Source: Erodium maritimum (lineage: Eukaryota > Streptophyta > Magnoliopsida > Geraniales > Geraniaceae). From it: DNA of 64,000 bases. The DNA lies in the NCBI GenBank assembly GCA_963921825.1, contig OY997589.1:3534001-3598000 (forward strand). The letters are read 5' to 3'. A model generated the notes under the pieces. It was given only the letters and a program-made list of their open reading frames with translations, did not search any database and was not told where the DNA came from. This document shows positions 33,140-44,330 of this stretch, piece by piece (position 1 is the first letter of the stretch; each line of letters opens with the position of its first letter). A program made the position numbers and the translations under genes.

Positions 33140-34029
33140 AGTTATTGGGTTTCGTTGTTAGGTTGATAGAGCGATAAGGTAATTGTCACTAACAATCGTA
33201 ATTGGAGTGCGTATTGATCGATCGATCGTGTTTATGGGCGGGTGATCCGTCCATGAGATGTTTTGCCTCCCATCATCACCATTACTGTTGAGGTCTCTGA
33301 TCTCCGTTATCCCCTTCCCCCTCCGTCTTCTTTCCTTGCCCATGGGACGTCAAAATATCGTCTGTGACGTTCTAGTATTACAAAGATTACTAAATCATTG
33401 TTCGTTAAAACTGTTTTTTTCGTGGTCGGGGAGCATGTTACTCGATGCACAACATTGTAATTGATTTCAAATTATAAAAGTTGCACCTTTCGCTCAGAAA
33501 AAATAGTGAATTTAAAGTTTCCAAACCATGAAGACTTAACTTTATATATGAAAAGTCTTTAATTCGATCCTGAAATAATCAGATTGATGTATATTTATTA
33601 TACTTTAGATACACTCTTTACTATACCATTGAATTTTGTCGCATGATATATAAAATTGAACACTTATATTAAAAAAAATGAATTTAGATATTTCAAACTA
33701 ATAGATAAAATATTTATACCAATTTAATTATTTTTATCGACCATATATCTTCTAGCGGCATATTACATATAAATACTTTGCAATACAAGGAATGGACCAT
33801 ATGTTGTCATCATATTCGTGAACCATATTTTTTGTTTTATTCCGAGACTTTAATTCTCTCTACCGTCATTGCATAAGTTGCTTCATCCAAATGATCATGT
33901 CTTCGGTTCATTTATTTCATTCATATCCAATCCACTATCAATCTCTCGACGATCCTAAACCGACACAAGTTCATAGTTCAAAGATAAAAAGATGACCACA
34001 AAGATCGCACAACCGATCACGAACCTCAC
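33140..34029. other. Spacer between the tandem protease genes
   Basis: It should contain the 3' UTR of copy 1 and the promoter of copy 2. Nothing else recognised. Confidence 0.5.
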
Positions 34030-34037
34030 TATATAAA
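34030..34037 (+). promoter_or_regulatory. TATA box of the second protease gene
   Basis: TATATAAA, 38 bp before the ATG at 34075. The leader would therefore be very short, about 10-15 nt. Confidence 0.65.
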
Positions 34038-34074
34038 CCTCTCCACACCCGGAGGGTCTCCTCAAACCAAAGAC

Positions 34075-35706
34075 ATGTCTCGAGTACGTAAAGCCCTATT
34101 CATCTCGGCCTCCTTCTTGCTCGTTTTCGCGCTACGCGCTTGCGAGTCTAGTCCTCGCAAGCTCATCGACGATGCCAATGCTCGTGCGCTGCACAAGCAA
34201 TGGATGTCGGAGTATGGCAAGTCCTACCGCGATGCTGAGGAGAAGGAGGCGCGGTTCAGGATATTTAAGAGTAATCTCGAGCTTATAGAGTCGTTTAATG
34301 CTGCCGATGAGAAGCCTTACAAGTTGAGGCTCAATGAGTTCGCGGACCAGACTAATGAAGAGTTCAAGGCTACGCGGCACGGGTACCGGAGGCCTGTTGG
34401 GGCGAGGAACGACGATGTTTCGTCTTTTCGGTATGGGAATGTGACCGTTGTGCCTAGTAGTGTGGATTGGAGAAGGTCGGGAGCGGTTACAAACGTAAAG
34501 AACCAGGGACACTGCAGTAAGTGAATTTTGTTTAAAACGAGTTACTTATATCATGTCGGATTTCAGTAACTAAAATTCAACTTTGTTAGGTGAATAATTT
34601 CGCATAAGACGAATAAATAATAGTTTCTCACGTAGTAGTTTCTCACGTCCCTATTAATAAGCGATAACAGGACATTTGCATATGGGTCGAAATTTATGGA
34701 GTCAAAGCACCGGGGAACCCGCAATCACATACCTAACAGTCAAGCATATTAGGGAAGTGTGAAGCGTGAGTATGCCCGAGTGTGCAGGATCCTTCCTTTA
34801 GAGTCCAAGTTAACACGTGTGAGGATCGCACGTGAGGGGAAATATTAAAATATGTGTTCCACGAATAGATCACCTGATAAGTATATTTATATATGTATCC
34901 ATTAGTTTGAGTTTTTGAATTGAATTGAACCTTAACAGACCATAAGCTTTCTTTAATACTTTCTCATGTTCATGGGTCAAAACAGATTCATTAGACCTTT
35001 GCTTCTAAGATTATTTAAAATTTAATGAAACTTTCACATATAAATGATCAATCTTATTAACTACGTTCTTTTATTATGCTAAAACTCATTTGCGTTTTTT
35101 GTTTCTGGAAAACTAGGTAGTTGTTGGGCATTCTCCGCGGTAGCAGCAACAGAAGGAATCACAAAGATAACAACCGACAACCTAGTCTCCCTCTCCGAGC
35201 AAGAGCTCGTGGACTGCGACCGAACAATCTACACGCAAGGATGCAACGGGGGATACATGGAGCACGCATACGAGTTCATAGCAAACAACCGGGGACTCAC
35301 CACCGAGGCAAACTACCCTTACAAGGGCTACGTATGGTTGTGCGACCCCATCAAGGAGCAGTCCCGCGAAGCAAGCATAAGGGGCTACGAGGGAGTCCCC
35401 GTCAGCGAGGACTCCCTCATGAAAGCGGTGATGCACCAACCGGTATCGGTGGCTCTCGATACCGGGGGACACCCGTTCCAGTTCTACTCGCACGGGGTCT
35501 TCACCGGGGACTGCGGGGTTCAGCTGAACCACGCCGTGACCGTGGTCGGGTATGGTAGTGCTGAGGATGGTACGATGTATTGGATCGTGAAGAACTCTTG
35601 GGGGGATGGTTGGGGGGAGGGAGGGTACATAAGGATGCAACGGGGTGTTACGGCTAAGGAGGGTTTGTGCGGTATTGCTCTTTATGGATCTTATCCGGTT
35701 GTGTAG
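34075..35706 (+). CDS. Papain-like cysteine protease (C1A, SAG39-like type), copy 2
   Basis: Two exons, 34075-34516 and 35117-35706 (1032 nt, 343 aa). The intron sits at the same place and phase as in copy 1. A signal peptide ([15 protein letters not shown]) leads into an I29 prodomain with [15 protein letters not shown] and [11 protein letters not shown]. The mature part starts near VPSSVDWR. Catalytic residues are intact: Gln144, Cys150, His286, Asn307 (KNSWG). GCNGG is present. One oddity is that the active-site motif reads HCSSCWAF where the family has CGSCWAF. The Gly next to the oxyanion hole is therefore Ser, with its codon split by the intron. It arose with copy 1 by tandem duplication; the introns are unrelated in sequence. 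Confidence 0.95.
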
Positions 35707-35770
35707 TGGGAAATATGTAGAACATGTGGAGGAATAGTGAAGTTAATAATAAGAACTTGTAAGAACTCTA

Positions 35771-35860
35771 TTAGGGCTTCTCTAGTGGTCAAGGGAGTTA
35801 CTTTTCTTCGGATCACACGTTCGAATCCTAATGGAGTAATAATTTGTTGTTATGCGATTT
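35771..35860 (+). mobile_element. tRNA-related SINE head
   Basis: CTCTAGTGGTCAAGGGAG resembles a Pol III A-box region and ACGTTCGAATCCTAATGGAG carries the B-box GTTCGAATCC, about 35 bp apart as in a tRNA. It does not fold as an intact tRNA. The SINE body may extend to about 35960. It lies just downstream of protease copy 2. Confidence 0.55.
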
Positions 35861-36279
35861 ATGAGTCTATGCACGAAATATGGATGCAATGGTTTGCTTT
35901 GCAAAGCTCGTAGCCTATATAAGATTAATGAGAACATAAGTCTATATTCTATTTCGTGTATATATGAAACCTATATGTTTCTTCTTATGAATGATTCTAT
36001 TAAGAGGTTCTAACATTTAGAAAAAATTTCATTTTAATCCCCTACTAGATATTTAATTTTAAAATGATACATTGACATAATTTTTTTGTATTTTCAGACC
36101 TAAACCAAATATTTAATAACACTTTCATACCTAGCTGTTAATTTTCTGTTAGATTAGGATGAAAAATAGAAAAAAAGTCCATAATACTCCTTACTAACAT
36201 TTAAATTTCATAATAATGCAACCAAGTGATGAAATGTCAATAATACCCCTTACAAACAATCAAATTTTCAAAATCATGC

Positions 36280-36410
36280 CAATGATTTTCAAAAATTATT
36301 TTATTTTATAAAAAACAGTTTTTTTTAATAAAATCATATTTTGATTTTCAAAAATTATTTTATTTTATAAAAAACAGTTTTTTTTAATAAAATCATATTT
36401 TAATTTTAAA
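36280..36410. repeat. About 61-bp tandem duplication in AT-rich spacer
   Basis: The phrase TTTTCAAAAATTATTTTATT, followed by TATAAAAAACAGTTTTTTTT, is repeated twice back to back. The surrounding 35870-37005 is very AT-rich (TATATATAAAACAGA repeats) with no gene. Confidence 0.75.
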
Positions 36411-37015
36411 AAATCAGTTTATTTTTTAAAATTTTCAATTTTTTAATCAAATTATTTTTTGAAATATATATAAAACAGATTTTAATTTTAAAAAATATAT
36501 ATAAAACAGATTTTGACTTAAAAAAAAATCAGATTTTAACTTTTTAGAGTTATTGTTTATTTATTTATCATTTTACTACCCAAATATATATAAAATCAGA
36601 CTTTTTTTAACAATATATAAAAACCAGTTTATTTTATCATTATTTTAAACTAATATCTATTAATTTTGTTTTTTTTCCATTGTTCTTCATCACTCCTCCA
36701 TCTTCCATCTTCATCACACTACCATCTTCCATCTTCATTTGTATTTAGAATTGTAAAAGTCGATATTAAGTATAAAAAAAACCGACCACCATAAAATAAT
36801 TTCTAAGAACTAAGTAGCGTCTGTCTTGGGATTTTCACGATTTTTTTCTTCTTTTAATCAGCGACTTCGATTTCATCTCAAAGCCCCAAAAATAATAGGG
36901 TGCAGAAGATTTGCGAACGAAAAATAGTTGGGGATGTTTTTGAAAAAAATTAAAATAACTCATCAATATAAAATGCACATATTTCACCCCAAATATTATA
37001 TTTACCTATGGAGAA

Positions 37016-38835
37016 GAGGAGAAATCTAATAGAAACTTCTCTTATCCTAAAAACTGTGTGAACCAATCCTAGCCACACACCCTTTAGATCCAACATTCAC
37101 CATAATGACACATCATCACCCCAATTCAACTAAAACTCACGCCACTTTCTTACTTTTTCACACAAGCAAGGACATAATTGTAATAGCATGGTGCCATGTG
37201 GACACGTGTCCATTTTTTTGTTCAACAATTCGTTAATTTAATCATTCCTGCTTCGTTTCAACTCCGATTAGCTTCAAATTTGCGCCAATATTTTTCTTTT
37301 TCCAAGGGCTTTAAATCAAGATCAGTCATGAATATATTTTGAAGCACGAAAATAAAAATTTATATTGGGGTGATAAAAACAATGTTAAGTGTTGACAAAT
37401 CTTCACTAATAATTTTTTTATATCGCGGTATCAAACTAGTGCTAAATAGTGTTTAGTGTTGATAAAACTAGTGCTTAGTATTCATAAAAAATATGTGATG
37501 ATGTGATAAAAATCATGTTCGATTTTGGAAAATGAGGTGATAAAACTAATGTTTAGTGTTGATAAACCCAGTGTATATTGTTGATAAACCCAGTGTATAG
37601 TGTTGATAAAAATTACTCAGACTTAACTTTTTTTTAAAATCAGCCCCGAAGTAAGGGTAATAACCTAGAGTTTAGTGTTGATAAAAAAAACATGTGATGG
37701 GATGATAAAAACACATGTAATTTAATGATAAACATAGTGTTTAGTGTTGATAAAACTAGTGCTTAGTGTTCATAAAAAACATGTGATGATGTGATAAAAA
37801 TCATGTTCGATTTTGGAAAATGAGGTGATAAAACTAGTGTTCAGTGTTGATAAATCCAATGTATAGTGTTGATAAACCCAATGTATAATGTTGATAAAAA
37901 TTACCCAGACTTAACTTTAAAAAAAAAATCAACCCCGAAATAAGGGTGATGACCTAGAGTTTAGTGTTGATAAAAAAAACATGTGATGGGATGATAAAAA
38001 CACATGTAATTTAATGATAAACATAGTGTTTAGTGTTGATAAAATTAGTGCTTAGTGTTCATAAAAAACATGTGATGATGTGATAAAAATCATGTTCGAT
38101 TTTGAAAAATGAGGTGATAAAACTAGTGTTCAATGTTGATAAACCCAGTGTATAGTGTTCATAAACCCAGTGTATAGTGTTGATAAAAATTACCAAGACT
38201 TAACTTTTAAAAAAAATCATCCCCGAAATAAGGGTGATAACCTAGAGTTTAGTGTTGATAAAAAAAACATGTGATGGGATGATAAAAACACATGTAATTT
38301 AATGATAAACATAGTGTTTAGTGTTGATAAAACTAGTGCTTAATGTTCATAAAAAACATGTGATGATGTGATAAAAATCATGTTCGATTTTGGAAAATGA
38401 AGTGATAAATCCAGTGTATAGTGTTGATAAATCCAGTGTATAGTGTTGATAAACCCAGTGTATAGTGTTGATAAAAATTACCAGACTTAACTTTTTTTTA
38501 AAAAAATCAATCCCAAAATTAATTTTTTTCGTGCTTCAAAATATATTCATGACTGATCTTGATAGAAAGCCCTTGAAAAAAAAAACTAATGGCGCAAGTT
38601 TGAAGCCAATCGGAGATCAAACGAAGCGGGAAAAATTAAATTAGTGAATTGGTAAAAAAAAATATATGATGGTTTTACTAAAAAACCCTTACCCCTTACT
38701 AAAAAGTGATGTTTTTTTTGCAGTCAACAAGTCAACAAATCTATTGCATCTCATCCATCCATTCTTAAAATGAATGGCTTGGATTGGTTCACACAATTTT
38801 TACGTTAAGGAGTGGTTTCTATTTGATTTTTCCTC
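37016..38835. mobile_element. Mutator-like (MULE-type) non-autonomous element with long inverted repeats
   Basis: The 10-mer CTATGGAGAA occurs at 37006-37015 and 38836-38845. The left end begins GAGGAGAAATCTAATAGAAA; the right end, reversed, begins GAGGAAAAATCAAATAGAAA. The inverted repeats continue inwards for about 330 bp with gaps; shared blocks include TGTGTGAACCAATCC and GATCAGTCATGAATATATTT. A 9-10 bp duplication plus long terminal repeats fits the Mutator superfamily. There is no transposase; the centre is a tandem array. Confidence 0.88.
37440..38500. repeat. 288-bp tandem array (about 3.7 units) inside the MULE-type element
   Basis: GTGCTTAGTGTTCATAAA or close variants recur near 37471, 37760, 38048 and 38335, giving periods of about 287-289 bp. 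Each unit also contains 21-22 bp sub-repeats of the form CCAGTGTATAGTGTTGATAAA. Confidence 0.85.
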
Positions 38836-38929
38836 CTATGGAGAAATAAATAAATGGTTGAAGACTTTGTTTTGGCGCTATATGATCTTACGAAGGACAT
38901 GTTAGTCTAATTGAATGTATTTTTCTTTT

Positions 38930-39040
38930 TGATCAGCAAAAACAACAATTTTATTCAACCAACAATACACTTCAAAGGAGAATTACAATCGAGGGAAGAA
39001 GAAGGAATGAAAGCAGCAAGGCAGAATAATTTGCTTAGAG
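38930..39040 (-). mobile_element. Minus-strand retroposon 3' end
   Basis: On the minus strand it reads GGTTGAATAAAATTGTTGT then TTTTTGCTGATCAAAAAG. This has a polyadenylation signal and a GCTGATC(A)n end like that of the element at 27644-28246. It runs straight into the SINE-like copy at 39046. Confidence 0.45.
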
Positions 39041-39045
39041 ATTGT

Positions 39046-39231
39046 AACATCCCGCCGTCCCACACAGGGCCCCACGCGCGGCGATGTTAGGTCTACAACC
39101 CAATACACCCCAACCCCTCTGGTGTACTGTCCACAGACAAATACCAACCTAGGTTGTTGGTGAGACTTGAACCCAAGACCTCACCCTTTATAGCATTTCC
39201 TTGAGTGATGCTATCACCAATTGAGCTGTGT
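39046..39231 (-). mobile_element. tRNA-derived SINE-like sequence, minus copy of an inverted pair
   Basis: On the minus strand: CAGCTCAATTGGTGATAGCA (A-box type) and GGGTTCAAGTCTCACCAAC (B-box type), then a 120-bp body ending GGCGGGATGTTACA. A second, nearly identical copy in the opposite orientation is at 41051-41237. Confidence 0.65.
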
Positions 39232-39274
39232 TTTTGTTCGCGAAACAAAACCCTTTTAAAACAAAGCGGGCTTT

Positions 39275-39330
39275 ACAGTCTATCCCCCTTAAAAGAATTT
39301 CGTCCTCGAAATTTAACACAGACGCGTTCC
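39275..39330 (-). mobile_element. Ty3-like retrotransposon 3' signature (polypurine tract / LTR start)
   Basis: On the minus strand AATTTCGAGGACGAAATTCT is followed by TTTTAAGGGGGATAGACTGT, the usual arrangement at the end of plant Ty3 pol, then the polypurine tract and the LTR start. No intact pol is found in the neighbouring 39331-41050. Confidence 0.55.
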
Positions 39331-41050
39331 ACTTGATCCGATCTCAGAAAACATTCGATTAAAACTCCCAAATCATCACCCCTCAGCACACGGGAACACT
39401 TACACCAGTTAGTCGATACCGAAATCCTCCATCGGTAGAGACGTAGCTCCTAAATTCACCGCTTGGTTGAGACATCCTATAATGGAACCGTCCGTCGGTG
39501 TAGGTGTCATACCCAAGCCCTTCTCACATCGCACTTAAAATGGATTCAGCTTACAGACACTACTCCACGGACACTCACTCGTTTAACCAAGTATTTCACA
39601 CCCAACGATAAAAGAAGTCCACGTCCTGTTACTCGGACTTCCGTCATCGGTCACCAGACGTGGTCACGCCCTGACCAACCACCCACGATACACAACACTA
39701 AAGGTACTACTAGTAGCTGTCCCTCATGCCCCGAACGGCTTAGATACCTCGCGCTTCCGCGTCAACTCTGCGCAGTTTTCAATCGTCCACGATCACGCGA
39801 CCCTTCAGTCGCTCCTCGAGCAACTCAGGACCACACAGATCACTATTAGGCCTCAAGTGTGCCCTGCTTGGGCAATTGACCCTACCTACCATTCAACGCT
39901 TCATACGGTGTCATAGTGTTACTGGCCTGAAAGTGATGTGGTAGTCGTACTCGGCGGTCTGTTTCCGGATACTTCGTGACGTACTCCCACTTCTACCATA
40001 CACTGCACACACTCGTCAGCGACAACGTACTTGATCGGGGTGTCAAACGAGTTTTCAGCTCGGGAAAGAAATGCTCATCCTCATCAATTCGCACAAGTTC
40101 CGCTCTCTTGCTTGCCAAAGCAGTCAACAGAGATCAAACACAAGGTCAAAACCACAATTATCGTCACCCCTGGTATCCCAGAACAATGGACCGGCTCCCT
40201 ATGGCTCGACTTGATCACACCCTACCGAAATACCTCCTCGGTCTAGGGGTCTTCCCGGAACACACATCGGGCAATTCAAGTTCGCCTACCGGACCAGCAT
40301 GCCTTCGATCAGGTATCTTCCCGTCACTCAGGATCTATAACACACATGCAATACTATGCAACCCACACCACGGCGAACACATCACCCCAAAGACGTTCAT
40401 CGACACAACTCACCAAGCACATCTCGTTGGTCTAGATATCTTATACTAAGATCGCTCGTAGGCATAGGTCTCCCACCGGATGTCTGGGTCGAGGTATCTA
40501 CAGCGGGACCGCCACCGATTTCGATACCGAACTGAAACACACCCACAACTAATCTTACCGGACATAGACGTATGTTCGAATCACAAAGCCTTGGTCATGA
40601 TATCCCATACCGAAATACAGCTTCTCTTGGAACATACATCAAGAGAGTCTCCCGCATCACAATGCCAAAACACGTCGCACGTCCCTGGGATGATACGACA
40701 TTAAAGATTCATCAAGGTTCTACTCTTAAACCTCCACGTCTCCTCACGTGTAAAGAAAATCGAAGAGTGTGATGCTTGTGGGTTATGGGCCCACCACGCT
40801 TCTGCTGCGCCACTCTGATCTCATAGCCACTCGGTCACCACTCCTGACTGGCTGACGACTTACTAGTGTTGTTGCGGCGCTTCGCAACTCAGGCACTCGT
40901 CTCCGGTGTTCCGATTGTCGATCGTGTAAACACACAGGCCCACGTTCTAACGCGACGGGACCTACCGATGCTCTTGGTCCTATCGGCCTCATACCGTCAG
41001 ATAGAGCCTGTGGCCGGAAGAACCCTGCGGTTCTCCGTCCCTCGATTCCC
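39331..41050. other. GC-richer segment between inverted SINEs, no intact gene
   Basis: Base composition is more balanced than in the surroundings. Short phrases such as CATCGGTAGAGACGTAGCTCC, CCGTCGGTGTAGGTGTCATA and CCTCGGTCTAGGGGTCTTCC recur loosely, as in old local duplication. Open frames of 128 and 157 codons (39463-39849, 39976-40449) show no domain. It is probably the degenerate body of a retroelement. Confidence 0.4.
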
Positions 41051-41237
41051 GAATTGGTGATATCATCACTCAAGGAAATGATATAAAGGGTGAGGTCTTG
41101 AGTTCAAGTCTCAGCAACAACCTAGGTTGGTATTTGCCTGTGGACAATACACCAGAGGGGTTGGGGTGTATTGGGATGCAGACCTAACATCGCCGCGCGT
41201 GGGGCCCTGTGTGGGATGGCGGGGTGTTACAAAAAAG
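41051..41237 (+). mobile_element. tRNA-derived SINE-like sequence, plus copy of the inverted pair
   Basis: GAATTGGTGATATCATCACT, TTGAGTTCAAGTCTCAGCAA and the body ending GGCGGGGTGTTACAAAAAA match the 39046-39231 copy in reverse. The first satellite sequence begins directly after its A-tail. Confidence 0.65.
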
Positions 41238-42879
41238 TGAATTTTTTAGCCCAATCCTATTTTGTTAGAACATACCCACTATTTTTATGCGTAGCTGCAG
41301 CATACCCACTATTTTTATCCGGTTAAAAAATTATTATCTGGTTAAAACATGCATGGACAATGAGAATATGCATATCTACGCAAACCCACTATTTTTAGGC
41401 CAATCCTATTTCGTTAGGTCAATGAAGAATAGATTTTTCGGTTTTTCACCAATTTCGGCATACTATAGTATGTCAGAACCGGCAAAAAAGTGAAAAAAAT
41501 TATTATCGGGTTAAAACATGCATGGAGAATGATAATATGCATATCTACGCATACCCACTATATTTTTAGGAAAAACCGAGTTCGTTAGCTCAATGAAAAA
41601 TAGATTTTTCGGTTTTTCACCGATTTCGGCATACTATAGTATGTCAGAACCGGCAAAAAAAGTGAAAAAAACTATTATCCGGTTAAAACATGCATGGAGA
41701 ATGAGAATATGCATATCTACGCATACCCAATATTTTCAGGCCAATCCGAGTTTGTTAGCTCAATGAAAACAAAGATTTTTCGGTTTCCACCGATTTCAGC
41801 ATACTATAGTATGTCAGAACCGGAAAAAAAGTGAAAAAAATTATTACCAGGTTAAAACATGCATGGAAAATGAGAATATGCATATCTACTTATATCCACT
41901 ATTTTTATGCCAATCCGAGTTCGTTAGGTCAATGAAAATGAGATTTATCGGTTTTTCACCGTTTTCGGCATACTATAGTATGTCAGAACCGGAAAAAAAG
42001 TGAAAAAAAATTATTATCGGGTTAAAACATGCATGGAGAATGAGAATATGCATATCTACGGATACCCACTATTTTTAGGCCAATCCGAGTTCGTTAACTC
42101 CATGACAATTAGATTTTTCGGTTTTTCACCGTTTTCGGCATACTATATTATGTCAGAACCGGCAAAAAAGTGAAAAAAAAATTATTATCGGGTTAAAACA
42201 TGCATGGAGAATGAGAATATGCATAGATACGCATACCCACTATTTTTAGGCCAATCCGAGTTTGTTAGGTCAATGAAAATGAGATTTTTTGGTTTATCAC
42301 CGTTTACGGCATACAATAGTATGTCAGAACCGGAAAAAAAGTGAAAAAAATTATTATCGGGTTAAACATTCATGGAGAATGAGAATATGCATATCTACGC
42401 ATACCCACTATTTTTTTGTCATTCCGAGTTCGTTAGGTCAATGAAAAATAGATTTTTCGGTTTTTCACCGATTTCGACATACTATAATATGTCAGAACCG
42501 GAAAAAAGTAAAAAAAAATATATTATCGGGTTAAAACATTGATGGATAATGAGAATATGCATATCTACGCATACCCACTATTTTTAGGCCAATCCTAGTT
42601 CGTTAGGTCAATGAAAAATAGATTTTTCGGGTTTTCACCGTTTTCGGCATACTTATAGTATGTCAGAACCGGAAAAAAAGTGACAAAAATTCTTATCGGG
42701 TTAAAACATGCATGGAGAATGAGAATATGCATATCTACGCATACTCTGTACTTTTAGGCCAATACGAGTTCGTTAGCTAAATGAAAAATAGATTTTTCGG
42801 TTTCCACCGATTTCGGCATACTATAGTATGTCAGAACTGGCAAAATAGTGAAAAAAATTATTATTGGGTTAAAACATGC

Positions 42880-44330
42880 ATGGAGAATGAGAATATGCAT
42901 ATCTACGCATACCCACTATTTTTAGGCCAATCCGAGTTCGTTAGCTCAATGAAAAAAAACATTTTTCGGTTTCTCACCGATTTCGGCATACTATAGTATG
43001 TCAGGACTGGCAAAATAGTGAAATTTTTTTATTATCGGGTTAACACAAGCATGGGGAATGAGAATATGCATATCTACGCGTACACACTATTTTTAGGTCA
43101 TTCCGAGTTCGTTAGGTCAATGAAAAACGGAGTTTTCGTTTTTTTCACCGTTTTCGGCATACTATAGTGTGTCAGAACCGGCAAAAAAGTGAAAAAAAAA
43201 TTATTATCGGTTTAAATGATGCATGGATAATGAGAATATGCATATCTACGCATACCCGCTATTTTCAGGTCAATCCGAGTTCGTTAGGTCAATGAAAAAA
43301 AGATTTTTCGGTTTTCACCGTTTTCGGCATACTATAATAATTCAGAACCGGGAAATAAGTGGAAAATATTTTTATTATCGGGTTAAAACATGGATGAAGA
43401 ACAAGATTGTGCATATCTATGCATACCCACTACTTTTAGGCCAATCCGAATTCGTTAGGTCAATGAAAAATAGATTTTTCGGTTTTTCACCGTTTTCGGC
43501 ATACTATATAGTATGTCAGAACCGGAAAAAAAGTGAAAAAAATTATTATCGGTTTAAAACATGCATGGAGAATGAGAATATGCATATCTACGCATACCCG
43601 CTATTTTTAGGTCATTCCGAGTTCGTTAGGTCAATGAAAAACAGATTTTTCGGTTTTTCCCCGATTTCGGCATACTATAGTATGTCAGAACCGGAAAAAA
43701 AGTAAAAAAAAAAATTATTATCGGGTTAAAACATGCATGGATAATGAGAATGTTCATATCTACGCATACCCACTATTTTTAGGCCAATCCTTGTTCGTTA
43801 GGTCAAAGAAAAATAGATTTTTCGGTTTTTCACCGATTTCGGCATACTATAGTATGTCACAACCGGAAAAAAAGTTAAAAAAAATTATTATCGGGTTAAA
43901 ACATGCATGGAGAATGAAAATATGCATATCTACGTATACCCACTTATTTTAGGTCATTCCGAGTTCGTTACGTCAATGAGAAATAGATTTTTCGGTTTGT
44001 CACTGATTTCGGCATAGTATGTCAGAACCGGAAAAAAAGTGAAAAAAATTATTATTGGGTTAAAACATGCATGGATAATGAGAATATGCATATCTACGTA
44101 TACCCACTATTTTTAGGCCAATCCTAGTTCGTTAGGTCAATGAAAAATAGATTTTTCGGTTTTTCACCGTTTTGGGCATACTATAGTATGTCTGAACCGG
44201 AAAAAAAGTGAAAAGAAATTATTATCAGGTTAAAACATGCATGGAGAATGAGCATATGCATATCTACGCATACCCACTATTTTTAGGCCAATCCGAGTTC
44301 GTTAGCTCTATGAAAAATAGATTTTTCGGG
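42880..44330 (+). repeat. Satellite block duplicated at 50330-51780
   Basis: A run of about 8-9 monomers with shared private variants (GCATGGGGAATGAGAATATG, GAACAAGATTGTGCATATCT, a TATATAG insertion) reappears 7450 bp downstream almost unchanged. The match ends abruptly near 44330/51780. Confidence 0.85.

Noticed and set aside
35771-35845. A functional tRNA gene
   Set aside because: A- and B-box-like motifs are present, but no acceptor stem or full cloverleaf can be drawn; a SINE head fits better.
43223-43705. 160-codon open frame in the satellite, with a near-identical twin at 50673-51155 and many shorter relatives
   Set aside because: They are satellite monomers read through by chance; monomers near 171 bp keep frame for two or three units. 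There is no start context, splice structure or known domain, and stops fall at random among monomers.
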